The notes: a model not told the origin generated them from the sequence alone. Shown: positions 47,337 through 58,915, counted from the first letter of the stretch. The stretch: 64,000 nt of DNA from Sepiola atlantica (GCA_963556195.1 OY744531.1:45479200-45543199), one strand, 5' to 3'. Translations and numbers: made by a program.

Positions 47337-50300
47337 TGGGGATCACAAATTTAAACTTGGCTTGTTGGAATGTGAGGGGCATGAGATCCCGAAGCAGAGC
47401 TGCTCGCGTGCTGAGGGATCTCGTGGCCCGTGAGGTAGATGTAGCTGCGATTGAAGAGACCCACTTCGGTTCGTATGGGGATTGTGATGTGCTGACTGAC
47501 GACTATGACGTCTACTCAGCATATGGCGATGCTCATAGTTGTGGCATCTCTTTGTTAGTGAGACGCACCCTGCCTGCGGCGGTGAGCGTTGTTCATGCGG
47601 ATGCGGTGGGACGACTGGTCGTGGTCGATGTTGCCGTTGAAAACAGCAAGTTTCGGATCGTTGCGGTTTATGCGCCCAACATTGCTGGCGAGAGGGTTTC
47701 CTTTTTTCGACGATTGGAGGCGTTCCTCGGGGGTCCGGAGCGAGTAGTTTTAATGGGGGACTGGAATGCCATCCTAGACCCCAAGATAGATAAGGTCGGT
47801 GGGAATAGAGGGTCGGCGAGGTGGGAAAGCAGTCTGTCTGACCTGATGGCCTCATGCGATCTTGTCGACAGATTTCGCGTTGATCACCCAGGGCGGGAGA
47901 TGTGGACGTGGCATACTAGCGCGGCCTTCTGTCCGAGTACTTACTTGGACAGAATGTTAGTTAGAAGAGGCGACGTAGATTTCATATCTTGTCCCACGTT
48001 CACTTGGTTAGGACATTCGGACCATAAATTAGTTACGGCCCGGTTGAACTTAAGTGATAGGCCTAGGTTGGCTGGGTACTGGAAGTTTAATACCTCCTTA
48101 CTGGAGATACGAGACTTCCGGGAACAGCTAACGTTACTACTCCAGCGGGGATTAGTGGGGGTGGTTATCGGGAGTAGGTACTGGGTTAAAACTAAGGCTC
48201 AGGTTAGAAACTTTTGTGTCCGCTACAGCCAGCGCCTCGCTCAAGATAGGGCTAGGACGCAAAAGCGAGTAGAGGATAAGATGACCCGGGCGGTGGCTGG
48301 GGGGGATCCCCTAGAGATAGCATTAATTACGGGGGACCTCAATCGCTTGGCTAGCGAGCGATACGAAGGTCAAGTAGTTAGAGCTAGGTTAAAGAAAGTC
48401 TCTAACGAAGCCGTGAACGTTGACGCTGTTGAGCGTAAGGCTGCTTTACGTCGTGGTTCGGATGGGTACATTCGGAAGGTGAAAAACCTGGAAGGACATA
48501 CCCTGGTATCGTCCCGTGAGATCTGTGAGGGGTTCCGTGAGCATTTGGAGGAACGCTTCACCCAACTGCCCAGACTCCGCGGCCAGGAGTTTGACAGCTA
48601 TTTGGCTGACTCGCCCCGCCTTGAGGCGGCTCGAGCAGCTGGCTGTGATGGCAGGATTACGGAGGGCGAGATCGTTACTGCGTTGAAGCAGGTCAGCTTG
48701 AACAAATCTCCAGGACTCGATGGTCTGCCGTACGAAATGTATTTGAGGCTGTCGCCCATGTTTGTCCCAATTCTGAAGGATGTGTTTAATCACTGGTTTG
48801 TTCAGGAGTCAATCCCTGGACAGGTAACCAAAGGAGTGGTCACATTACTGAAGAAGAGGGACCAACCTGGTGGGGGAAATTTAGACGACTACAGGCCCAT
48901 AACTCTGCTAAACACAGAGTTAAAGATTTTGGCCCGCGTTCTTGCGAACCGCCTGCAGGTTGTTATCAGTGATTTGATCGAGCCTGAGCAGAACTTTGCT
49001 GTGAAGGGGAGGTCGATTCAGAACAACTTGCATTTGATTCGCATGATCATAGAGGGGACAGAAGACGACGCTGAAGCCGCGCTGATCAATTTAGATCAGT
49101 CCAAGGCTTTCGATAGGGTCGACCATGGTTTCCTGAAAGCTGTTTTAGCGGCTGCCGGTTTTGGTCCGGACTTCCGCAGGTGGATCTCTATTCTGTATGA
49201 CTCGCCGACGGCAGTGGTGCAAGTCAATGGAAAGAGGTCGGAATCGTTCGTTGTTTCTCGGTCGGTACGTCAGGGTTGTCCGCTGTCGCCCATGCTCTAC
49301 ATCCTGGCGTTGGAACCCTTCCTTCGCAAATTAAGGGATGAGGCGACAACACCAGTCCTGCGCGGGATCGCTATCCCTCCTCGCAAAGCGCGAGTCAGGG
49401 TTTCCGCGTTTGCCGATGATGTCACCGTTTTCGTGTCGAGCCGTACTGACATTCGAACGGTGATTAAGGCGCTCGCTCGGTACGAAGAAGTGACAGGGGC
49501 CATTGTCAACCGCAGCAAGTCCAATGGCCTGCGGTTGGCTGCCTGGAGCGGAGAGACCGCACTTCCAGGTGACTTCAACTGGACCGATGGCCCGGTTCGG
49601 ATCCTTGGCGTTTGGTTCGGACCGGGTCTCCAGCTGGAGAAGAATTGGTCGGAAGTACAGGCAAAGGTCGAATCGTCTGTGAGGACTTGGATTCGAAGGA
49701 AACTTTCCTTGAAGGGGAGAGCGGAGGCGTGCGCCACTTACGTCTTTCCTCTCATCCTTTACCGACTGTCTGTACTCCCGCTGCCTGCGGACCGCCTTCT
49801 TGCTTTCACGCGCTTGCTCTTTTCACTTCTGTGGAATGGGCGGAAAGCATACGTCCGCAGACAGGTCTGTACGCAACGTCCGTGTGATGGAGGCTTGGGG
49901 ATGCCTGACTTGGCAAGTCATAGACATGCTGAGAGACTGGCTTTCCTGAGTCGTACTTTGACGGAAGAAGCTCCGTGGGTCCCTGCGGTTGAGGACGCCT
50001 TTCCCAACCTCATACCCGACCACTCGGTCGAAGGTCGACGTAGGCCAAGAGGAGAGTCGCTGTTCGTCACCGAATGCCGAGCCGCGCTTAAGGCGTTGCC
50101 GGGGTCCAGTGACCTTGCCCGGTCTAGGAAGAGACTGTATCGGGATCTAGTGGAGGGGTCCGCTTCGGATCCACTTGGGAGACGGCTTGGATTGTCGACG
50201 GAGGAGGCTCGCTCCCAGTGGAGTTGGGCGCCAGGCCAGAGTTATCTCAACAATTCTGAGTACTCTCTGACCTGGCGACTTGTTCGGAACGCACTGCCCC

Positions 50301-50776
50301 TCTATGGCAGATTATGCAGGGATGGCATAAGGGACGTCCCCTTGTGCCCGCGCTGTGAGGACAATGAGGAAGAAACGGCCGAGCACGCCTTCTTCACTTG
50401 CAGAAAATTACGTCTTCTCTGGGAGTATGTCAGAGAGGTAACGGCTCGCATCGACGCCGAGCAGCCGCTGGTCCTGGATGTAGCATTCGTCATCAACAAC
50501 GTAGCGCCGCCGTGGTCTAGAGAGAAGCGAATGGTGTTTCTTGTGATCCTGGCCGTAGCTAGGTTAGTGACGTGGGTTACACGTCTAGATGAGGTTCATG
50601 GGGTTGGGTCTGTTTCGGATCGTGATCTGGTTGTTTACTTTAAGCATCAGCTTAAAGTGAAAATCAGATGCGATTGGAAACGACTACATCGCATGGAGTT
50701 CAATAGAAGATGGGTGCACAACACTAGTTTGTGCATTCGACGAGGGTCCAGGTTTGAATACGTTTTCCCGCCTTAG
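47336..50776 (+). CDS. LINE ORF2: APE endonuclease plus reverse transcriptase, 1146 codons, intact
   Basis: Starts at ATG 47336, whose A is the last base of the ORF1 stop (TGATG), suggesting termination-reinitiation coupling. The endonuclease spans residues 1-240: CWNVRG (Asn), IEETH (Glu), VYAPN (Tyr), MGDWN (Asp/Asn), YLDRMLV (Asp) and LGHSDHKLV (SDH). All expected catalytic residues are present. Reverse transcriptase covers about 440-770: LNKSPGLDGLPYEMYL, YRPITLLNTELKILA, INLDQSKAFDRV (motif A), VRQGCPLSPMLYIL (motif B), SAFADDVTVF (motif C, intact DD near residue 690). A C-terminal Cys/His motif (CPRCEDNEEETAEHAFFTC, near 1003) is typical of L1/Tx1 ORF2. It nicks DNA and primes reverse transcription at the target. 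No stops or frameshifts seen, so it may be functional. Confidence 0.93.
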   Translation: MGITNLNLACWNVRGMRSRSRAARVLRDLVAREVDVAAIEETHFGSYGDCDVLTDDYDVYSAYGDAHSCGISLLVRRTLPAAVSVVHADAVGRLVVVDVAVENSKFRIVAVYAPNIAGERVSFFRRLEAFLGGPERVVLMGDWNAILDPKIDKVGGNRGSARWESSLSDLMASCDLVDRFRVDHPGREMWTWHTSAAFCPSTYLDRMLVRRGDVDFISCPTFTWLGHSDHKLVTARLNLSDRPRLAGYWKFNTSLLEIRDFREQLTLLLQRGLVGVVIGSRYWVKTKAQVRNFCVRYSQRLAQDRARTQKRVEDKMTRAVAGGDPLEIALITGDLNRLASERYEGQVVRARLKKVSNEAVNVDAVERKAALRRGSDGYIRKVKNLEGHTLVSSREICEGFREHLEERFTQLPRLRGQEFDSYLADSPRLEAARAAGCDGRITEGEIVTALKQVSLNKSPGLDGLPYEMYLRLSPMFVPILKDVFNHWFVQESIPGQVTKGVVTLLKKRDQPGGGNLDDYRPITLLNTELKILARVLANRLQVVISDLIEPEQNFAVKGRSIQNNLHLIRMIIEGTEDDAEAALINLDQSKAFDRVDHGFLKAVLAAAGFGPDFRRWISILYDSPTAVVQVNGKRSESFVVSRSVRQGCPLSPMLYILALEPFLRKLRDEATTPVLRGIAIPPRKARVRVSAFADDVTVFVSSRTDIRTVIKALARYEEVTGAIVNRSKSNGLRLAAWSGETALPGDFNWTDGPVRILGVWFGPGLQLEKNWSEVQAKVESSVRTWIRRKLSLKGRAEACATYVFPLILYRLSVLPLPADRLLAFTRLLFSLLWNGRKAYVRRQVCTQRPCDGGLGMPDLASHRHAERLAFLSRTLTEEAPWVPAVEDAFPNLIPDHSVEGRRRPRGESLFVTECRAALKALPGSSDLARSRKRLYRDLVEGSASDPLGRRLGLSTEEARSQWSWAPGQSYLNNSEYSLTWRLVRNALPLYGRLCRDGIRDVPLCPRCEDNEEETAEHAFFTCRKLRLLWEYVREVTARIDAEQPLVLDVAFVINNVAPPWSREKRMVFLVILAVARLVTWVTRLDEVHGVGSVSDRDLVVYFKHQLKVKIRCDWKRLHRMEFNRRWVHNTSLCIRRGSRFEYVFPP

Positions 50777-51567
50777 CATGGCGCAGACGGTACTGGGTCC
50801 TACGGAACCCAGCCCAGTATAAAACAAAATTATTTTTTATTAGCCTAGTCGAACTATAAGCTAGTAGGAGTAAATGATGTCCTGTCCCAACTTTGTTTTT
50901 TCTGCAGGCACTAGAGAGCTTCCAAAGATGCCCACTCCATATATTTATTTTGTCCCCGGCTGATGAAACCCTTGGCAATATTATCTTGGAAGACGCCATC
51001 CATTCCCGCACCCAGATCCCGATTAATTTATTTTCAGAACGCCCCGCTTTATTCCCACTCCCATTTAGGGGTCGACCTGCTTGTTTTCGGCTTTGAGCCG
51101 GAAAACAGTGGGCGGTCCGCACTTAGCAAGAGGGTAGGGAAGGGTCCTACTAACCACCCCTTATCATTTTATTTGGTTCTTTATTTTTCTTTCTTTTTGG
51201 GTGTTTTTAATGTGTATCCCAATCCCACGTTATTTCATAGTTTCATGTATCATTTTGGGGATATTTTAAGTAGGGTTAAGCCATAGAGTGACTGTGAATT
51301 TTTTAGTGTGAATGTCTAGCTTAGGGTAGATTAGGTTTTTGTCATTGTGCATTTTCTTTGCTTTTTGTCAAATAAAAAATGTCTTTGTTTTGTCTTTGTT
51401 TGAAATAAAAAATGTCAAACTGTTGTTTTTTAAATGTCACAATGACCCCCGACCCCCACCTTCCCCCCTTCCACAGTGGGCTTTTATGCCTAAGGTGGTA
51501 TGCATTCTGGGAATGTAATCTTAACTCTAGGAGTTAATGTTTTCCAGGATGCATCCATCTAAATAAA
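50777..51567 (+). other. 3' UTR of the Keno-like LINE
   Basis: GC content falls along the segment. A short AAATAAAAAATGTCTTTGTTT duplication lies near 51371-51415. It ends CCATCTAAATAAA against U2 sequence, without a poly(A) tail, as in some target-specific LINEs that rely on target homology. Confidence 0.75.
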
Positions 51568-51608
51568 TTCTCAGCCTTTTGGCTAAGATCAAAGTGTAGT
51601 ATCTGTTC
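51568..51608 (+). pseudogene. U2 snRNA nt 6-45 equivalent downstream of the LINE
   Basis: TTCTCAGCCTTTTGGCTAAG then ATCAAAGTGTAGTATCTGTTC. It matches the upstream head (44148-44188) at 38 of 41 positions, including the same extra base that canonical U2 lacks. It starts exactly at the LINE 3' end. Confidence 0.85.
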
Positions 51609-51660
51609 TCGGCAATTTGCCTTGAGATCAAGTGTATTATCCGATAGGTGTCGGTTTTAC
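51609..51660 (+). pseudogene. Second, diverged U2 5'-domain-like sequence in tandem
   Basis: TCGGCAATTTGCCTTGAGAT then CAAGTGTATTATCCGATAGG resembles U2 CGGCC TTTTGGCTAAGAT CAAGTGTAGTATCTG, without the extra base. Stem-loop I would still fold (GGC/GCC and TCTC/GAGA with the preceding TC), suggesting paired changes. GTAGTA has become GTATTA. Confidence 0.5.
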
Positions 51661-51785
51661 ACTGTCGAATCAAAAATCAGATTATCATTTTATTTTTTAA
51701 TCCCTTTTCCTTTTGGGAATTTCATCTCCCCTAAAGTACAGGCTAATACCCTCGTTCGGGATCTCACCGACGATTACTTATACTC

Positions 51786-52080
51786 CTCCCCCTCCCCTGA
51801 ATTTCACCTGGGGCGTTCACACCGGCGAATGCTGACACTCCACCTCCCCAAGTTTCGCCTGAGGCGCTCATACCGGCGAATGCCGACATTCCTCCTTCCC
51901 AGATTTGGCCTGAGGCGCTCATACCGGCGAATGCCGACATTCCTCCTCCCCAGATTTGGCCTAGGGCGCTCATACCGGCGAATACCGACATTCCCCCTCC
52001 CCAGATTTGGCCTGAGGCACCCCACCGCCGAATGCCGACATTCCCCCTCCGCAGATTTGGCCTGTGGCGCTCACATCGGT
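51786..52080 (+). repeat. 60-bp minisatellite (five units)
   Basis: Units carry CATACCGGCGAATGCCGACA, TTCC, CCTCCCCAGATTTGGCCTGA, GGCGCT. One frame gives 20-residue Pro-rich repeats (IPPPQIWPEALIPANAD). It may be ORF1 N-terminal repeat sequence of another U2-inserted element, comparable to the 102-bp repeats in the full element; it is broken by stops. Confidence 0.8.
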
Positions 52081-52119
52081 GAATGCTGACATTCCCCCTC
52101 CTACCCCCATTTGGCCTGA

Positions 52120-52165
52120 AAGGAGGAGGTAATGCCTGGGAGTATTATATCAGGATAACAGAACG
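52120..52165 (-). repeat. Fragment related to the 73-bp U2-containing repeat
   Basis: AGGAGGTAATGCCTGGGAGT then ATTATATCAGGATAACAGAA matches the non-U2 part of the units at 22450-22760 (AGGACGTAATGCCTGGGATA, ATGATATAATGCAAACAGAA). U2 identity is lost just after. Confidence 0.55.
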
Positions 52166-53284
<1,119 letters not shown>

Positions 53285-53735
53285 TTGGACAGATATGACG
53301 GCGATGTGGAAGTACATCTAGTTAGACCGGATATGCAATATTAAAGGTTTTATTGCCAGAAAAAACTGATTTGAATGTAAATTGTTTGAATATAAGTCAT
53401 GTGCGTTGGGGAACAAACGGCTGAGCCTGTGGATACAATACACGTAGAAGTGTTTAGTTTTCGAGACTGTATTATTCCCGTCTCTTTGCAGTTCATAATT
53501 ATCAACCCTAGCAACATGTTCTAAAAGGAATCCCCTATGATATATCTTTATTAAGCCGACATAGAAATACACCTGGTTAGAATAGACTTATTTGAATATA
53601 AGCTGTTGTAGTAGTTGTCATGTGCACTGAGGAATAAACGGCTGATTCTAAAGATTAGTAGCACTATAGGGAACATCAGTAAACAGAGAATATTACGCAG
53701 AGAAGTAGTTCTTATACAGTTTTCAAGATTGTATG
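53285..53735. repeat. Diverged tandem duplication of about 260 bp
   Basis: GTTTGAATATAAGTCATGTG and AACAAACGGCTGA near 53388-53425, plus GTTTTCGAGACTGTAT near 53457, recur diverged at about 53588-53645 and 53720. Confidence 0.6.
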
Positions 53736-54714
53736 ATCTGCTACTCTCTCCAGTTTATATTAATCAACGTTTAGGGACGAAAATGGAAAATTCCATGATA
53801 TTACTTATTGTCCAAAGCTTCAGGAGACCTTTTTTTACTAACGATTCACCGCTCGTCAAGCCCCAAAGGAAAATTATTTACAGTGGTTTTAGCGAAACAA
53901 GTTTTTGCTTAACTAAACATTCATTCAAGAATCAGTTCCTGTTCGCATATTATAGTACAATGTTGGTTTCATAGATTGCACTGATAGATGGGAAGCATAA
54001 TGTCGTCGATCGTCCATGAAGCAAAAGATTCTTTGCCGATGAAACTCTTTGATGGAAAATCAACATCTGTAAATAATCTTGCAAAAATAGTCGAAACAAG
54101 CCAACAACTTGGAAATTATTTTGATTTATCTATCATCTATATAATTTCCATTTTAATGTCATATATGAATAAAGAGTGCCACTGCTTACACCGAGGTTTG
54201 AACTTGGATCTCAGGATAAAGAGATGGACCACCACCATCTTTTTTATAAAACAGTATCTTTGCGTGTGCCTCGAACAGAATATGGACACATTTTTTTTTG
54301 TTAAATTCATTTCTTTTTGGGATCAACAGAAACAACATTATTAAGAGTGAAGTCGATATTTGGAGCGATGTTTCCATCGACCTTTGGTGTGAAATAGTAT
54401 TTGTAGTAAGAGATGAGTACTAATAAAAAAGTGCTAATAGAAATGGATGTAGGGGAAGGGAGAAGGGGAGAGGAGAGACGTATGGGAGAGTTAGGGTGCA
54501 GAGATAGATAGAGAGGAGAATTGAGAGAGAGAGAGGTAGATAGAGAGAAATAGGTTTAAAAAGAAATATGTTACACACACCAGGTAGATATGCTAGTTTA
54601 CTATATCGTGTTACTGACTGTGCGTTCATAACGGATTGTACTATTGGACTAACCAGTGTATTAAAGTCGAGTACCACCTATTCCAGGACGATTTAGTACA
54701 CTTATTACTTCCTA
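53736..54714. other. Stretch without recognisable gene; weak tRNA-like B-box near 54195 and GA-rich tract at 54455-54550
   Basis: AGGTTTGAACTTGGATCTCA (54194-54213) resembles the reverse complement of a tRNA-derived SINE B-box region. The 118-119 codon frames at 53615 and 53988 match nothing I know. Confidence 0.35.
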
Positions 54715-55085
54715 GTTTGTTTGTTTGTTTAGTTTTACGGCATATCAACCCTTTTCTGTTTATTAAATACCGAATCTGGTCATTTTGGTAACAGTTTTAA
54801 TGCTTCAACTTATTTCTATCTTCAAATATTTATTCATAGTGTTTTGTTTGGGTGTTTTATTTTACGACATATCAACCCTTTCGGATTATTTAATGCCGAA
54901 TCCGGTCATTTTGGTAAACGTTTTTATAGTTCAAGTTCTTTATACCTTCAAATATTTGGTTTGGTTGTTTTGTTTTACGGCATATCAACCCTTTTCGGGT
55001 TATGTAATGCCAAATCCGGTTATTTTGGTAAAAGATTTATGCTTCGAGTTCTTTACACATTCACATATTTATTTATTATGTTTGG
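54715..55085. repeat. Three tandem units of 113-127 bp
   Basis: TTTTACGGCATATCAACCCT recurs at 54733, 54860 and 54973, each followed by TAATGCCGAATCCGGTCATT, TTGG and TTCTTTAnnnnTTCA(A)ATAT. The open frames here are repeat-derived. Confidence 0.85.
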
Positions 55086-55860
55086 TTTGGTTGTTGTAGA
55101 AGACATTGTTGTTTTTGTTTTTGGCTCTACGAAACATGATTGAGTTTTACAAATGGTAAGGGAAAACAACAATAACATCAATGTTTGGTGCATTTTTGGT
55201 CATAAAGTCGGTATCTTCAGAGAGCCTGATAGTACGTCCTAGTAACTCTACGCATAAGGTGTATTAACTGATAAGTAACTGATAATAGTTTTCGTTGTAT
55301 AATGTATCTTAATTGCATATTCTAATTAAATACTTATTATTCTATATTGGAGTTCGCTTATGCCAGTGTTACTATGCAAACTAAAATTGACTCTTAATAT
55401 ACAGACAAGCTATTATTTTAGCATGCTTTGACAGTAAAATTGCCCATGAAAAATCTGATTATAATTTATTGTGTGACAGACAGACAAACAAACGTGTGAT
55501 AATAATTACTTGCTTGGTAAAGATAAAAGTGGCAGCACATGAGGGATTTTGAATGGGACTTTTTGAATGAAATAAAGGAAAAAAGTCAATAATCGATTGG
55601 ATCGACTTGAAATACAAATTGGTTGGCGTTCTTGTAGAATAATTGCAAAGATGGCGTAACACAGGAAACAGCAACAAGGGAATAAGAAGAGGAAAAGAAA
55701 GCAGAATAGATTGTGTTGGGTGAAAAGAAATGAGATGGGAGGGCATTCAATCGCAAACAAATTAGTTCAGGTAACAGAGCAATGACAGAAGTTATTCGAC
55801 GAGTTGGTTGGTGACCTTATATTAGAAAGGTACCTTTTTCAAACCTTATAGAGTGAAATA

Positions 55861-55921
<61 letters not shown>

Positions 55922-56401
55922 TGTATTCACTAGGAGTTCTCACAAAGGTAATAATCAGAAATTACTCGCTGATAATAACCGGTGGTGTTTCCTAGAGTCT
56001 GGGAGACAACAAGTCTCTCCAGATAACCTTTGCAAAACTCTTTGCGTTATCGCAATAGTCGCTAACCATTTATTTCTCACTGACAATAGCCATTGGTCTT
56101 CACTGGAATTTATGTGGCAATAAACTTCCCAAAGGTCTCAGCACACTTCGCACTCATCCAGTCAGTGTTTGGTTAGTGTTCTCCGTCCTCGGTTTTTCCA
56201 TCCTCCTTGACCCTTCGCGACTATTTTCTGGTGTATCAGCGTAAACTGATACCCTTTCTTGAGGGATATGCACCATTTTAAACACCGGACGGTGAGAAAC
56301 TAACAATTCGAAGGTGAATTGGTGTGTCGTTTAATCATCGCTTTCCTTGGTATAAAACCGTTGGTATGACAAAATTCACTATGTAACTATCTTATTTTTA
56401 A

Positions 56402-56461
<60 letters not shown>

Positions 56462-57019
56462 TCCATCACACTTTAATAAACACCAATGTATGTTTATTTG
56501 TATATACACAAATATAATTCCGTTTAGTCACAACATTAAACGAGTAAAAAGCGTGCCCTCTTTCTATCCCCCGGACGAAACCATTTCAAGTGTTGAGGGG
56601 GAACCGAGAAAGCCAATAGCAACTCAGAACATCGCCGCCTTAAATAAATTGATGAAGAAATTAACCACCGACTTATCATAAGAAGTCAATGTGTGGTGTT
56701 TATTTTTTTAGGTCACCAGAAATGTGAATGTTGGTGAAAAATAATCTTTTTAGTCATTTCTGACACTAGTATATATTTTCATAGGACTTAATCCAGTAAA
56801 TCTTTCATAATATATTTATTTAGTTTAACTTTTTATTTATACGTACATTTTGGTTGCACATTTACATGCATATTTCGAACTTCAGATGTAAAGTAGCTGT
56901 GTTTGCTCAGACCAAATTCTTAATATGAAGGGAGGGGGGCAAATGAAAGAAATCATTCACAAGTATCATTATTACATGACATAGCTTTAATTAACTTTTT
57001 AATATAACAATTGAATACG
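55086..57019. other. Stretch with (ATT)n (55859-55920) and (AT)n (56407-56458); no gene seen
   Basis: AATAAACACCAATGT (56477) and GTGTGGTGTTTATT (56689) form a short imperfect inverted pair about 210 bp apart, a weak MITE hint. The remainder is unassigned. Confidence 0.5.
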
Positions 57020-57330
57020 AACGGCAAAACAAAGATGGGTAGGTTACCTTTCGAGATGTACAGGCAACAGGTGAACATATAGGGCGACTGAATGGACCCG
57101 GAGGCAATGACAAAGACATAGAGGAAGGCCAAAAAACCCGGTGGAGAGACGACCTCGACAGCCGATTGGGTCCTACTTGGCCACGCCTAGGTAGGGAGAA
57201 CACGAGGTGGAAGGAAACAAGGGAGGGGGTTCCTTCTCCAGGTGTGTCCAAAACCACAAATGATAACGATGATGATGATCTTACCGTCATCGGATGAAAA
57301 TGACTAGTTAGGACAGAGTACTTGACACGT
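57020..57330 (+). pseudogene. 5'-truncated LINE 3' end (RTE/CR1-type endonuclease-RT C-terminus)
   Basis: Plus-strand fragments in shifting frames read YRATEWT, RHRGRPK, then IGSYLATPR. They match the conserved C-terminal tail of many animal LINE polymerases (VTEW.PR..KR.RGRP..RW.D). It ends in GATGATGATG and a trinucleotide microsatellite tail at 57331-57386, as common for truncated LINE insertions. Confidence 0.65.
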
Positions 57331-57333
57331 TTT

Positions 57334-57364
<31 letters not shown>

Positions 57365-57386
57365 TTATTATTATTATTATTATTAT
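57331..57386. repeat. Microsatellite (CTT)n(ATT)n
   Basis: TTC/CTT triplets followed by ATT triplets. Confidence 0.95.
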
Positions 57387-58377
57387 CATTATTAGTGTAC
57401 ACTCACCCTCCGTCAAAAATGTCAGAAAAACAACGCTTCGCCAGTGTTCGCACTAATATTTACACAAGCTCATATAATTACGTCAGTTGATGACACAAAG
57501 AAAAACACACCTACCGTTGACTTTTTATTTAGAGTGAAGGATATCTTTTCGAATTGATTTCAGGCGGCGGAAGTTCCATGACTTGCTATTTGCATTCTCG
57601 CTTCCCTTAACAACTTGAAATAGTTTCGTCCGGGTTCTAGAAAAAATGCAAGTCGCTAACTTGTGCGTGGCGGAATGGATTTGTATCTATTGATATACAA
57701 AAAATAACACATTGTCTTTTATTATAGAGTGGAGGATTGTTATACAGAAATCGAATCACCTGGCGTAGTTCCGAAGGATACGTTTCTCGTCGAGTAGAAT
57801 ATCATAGAAATGAAGTAATAAAAAAATGTTTGGTTGGTTTGGAAGATGATAAGCATGCAATTTGAACGGCCAATCAGTGTGCTTTTACCATTTTGATCTT
57901 GCAGAATAATAACAAAGACTTAGACGCGAGAATAATATCTCCGATCTGTTGCTAAGGTTGCTGGGAAAAATGGTTGGATTATTTTAATTCTACAGAAGGA
58001 ATTTGACTCCTGATGCAATCCTATACTTATGTATAAGCCAGATAGCCTTAAGATGGAGGACCGCTGACACATCTCGTGACGTTCCACCTAAAGCCTTCTT
58101 TATTGCCTTGACAGACTTGGAACTCATCTTCGCAATCTAGTCGGAAATGATCTCTTCGATTCTCGTATAGCCCCTTTCTCACAGAAGAGACGTTGCTAAT
58201 CTTTCTATACTCTATCGTTATTTTCATGGTAGGTGCTCGATTAAGTTCCAATCTTTGCCCCCCCCCCCTTCTGTAAAAGATTCACAACAAAATATTTTCC
58301 ATTTACCCCCATTGTCAAATAACTTTCTTTTCTTCCATATGTGTTGCTAAAACCAAACCGAACTTCCATGTACACAC
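57387..58377. other. Stretch without recognisable gene
   Basis: No repeat or family is visible. A C9 homopolymer lies at 58259-58268. Confidence 0.45.
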
Positions 58378-58915
58378 CTTCTTTCCAATAACTCTTCATT
58401 TGTGGAACATAATACCACGGCACTGCGTTCCTGCTGACTACAAGACGGCTGTCTTCAAGTCGAATGTTACGAAATATATGTCAAGCCGCCTTCTGAAGTA
58501 ATAAAATCCCGCCCTTTCCGCTCATATCACAGTGCTGTTCATCGTCTTTTGGACAATCTCATTAACCCTCATCTTCGAGTGGTTTTTAGCCTCGGTAGGT
58601 GATGCCTAAATAGTTAATAAAATGTGACTTACATCAAAGGGAATCACAATAAAGAGATGTTCTTTCCCAAACTTTCAATCTGCGGAACACGTTGCCACAA
58701 AATTGCTTCCTTGAGGGCTACAACATGACAATCTTAAAATCTAATGTCATTAAACACTTGTTATAAATTACCCTCACAGGTCATCAAATTGTATTCATTT
58801 TATTCATTAATTTTAATTTTTTCATAATATTAATCATCATATAACTGTCAATTTACCCATCTCATTAACCATTATATTCGAATGGCTTTTAGCCTTGATA
58901 AGAGGTGAATATTTC
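58378..58915 (+). pseudogene. Two tandem 3' ends of one CR1/Jockey-like LINE family
   Basis: 58390-58495 reads FPITLHLWNIIPRHCVPADY, then KTAVFKSNVTKYM. About 58665-58760 reads LSQTFNLRNTLPQNCFLEGY, then NMTILKSNVIKHLL. Both match the LWN.LP...F..NV..HL tail of such LINEs. The matching 3' UTR motif CATCTTCGAGTGGTTTTTAG / TATATTCGAATGGCTTTTAG follows each (58569 and 58871), supporting two copies about 300 bp apart. Confidence 0.7.

Larger units (their letters stand above)
44189..51567 (+). mobile_element. Keno-like (Tx1 clade) non-LTR retrotransposon inserted in U2 snRNA sequence, about 7.4 kb
   Basis: The element has a 5' UTR (44189-44635), ORF1 with a CCHC knuckle, an intact ORF2 with APE-type endonuclease and reverse transcriptase, and a 3' UTR (50777-51567) ending CATCTAAATAAA. 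It is flanked by 41-bp U2-derived direct repeats, which I interpret as the target duplication. In the Tx1 clade, Keno elements are known to insert in U2 snRNA genes. The two-ORF structure and target support that assignment; clade placement by phylogeny has not been done. ORF2 is open throughout, making this the least damaged element in the window. Confidence 0.85.

Noticed and set aside
50963..50985. CTGATGAAAC resembling a hammerhead core in the LINE 3' UTR
   Set aside because: No stem II and no separate GAAA or cleavage triplet in place.
51622..52089. 155-codon frame with RRSYRRMPTF repeats
   Set aside because: Product of the 60-bp minisatellite; no start context and no independent support, although another frame could be a decayed ORF1 repeat.
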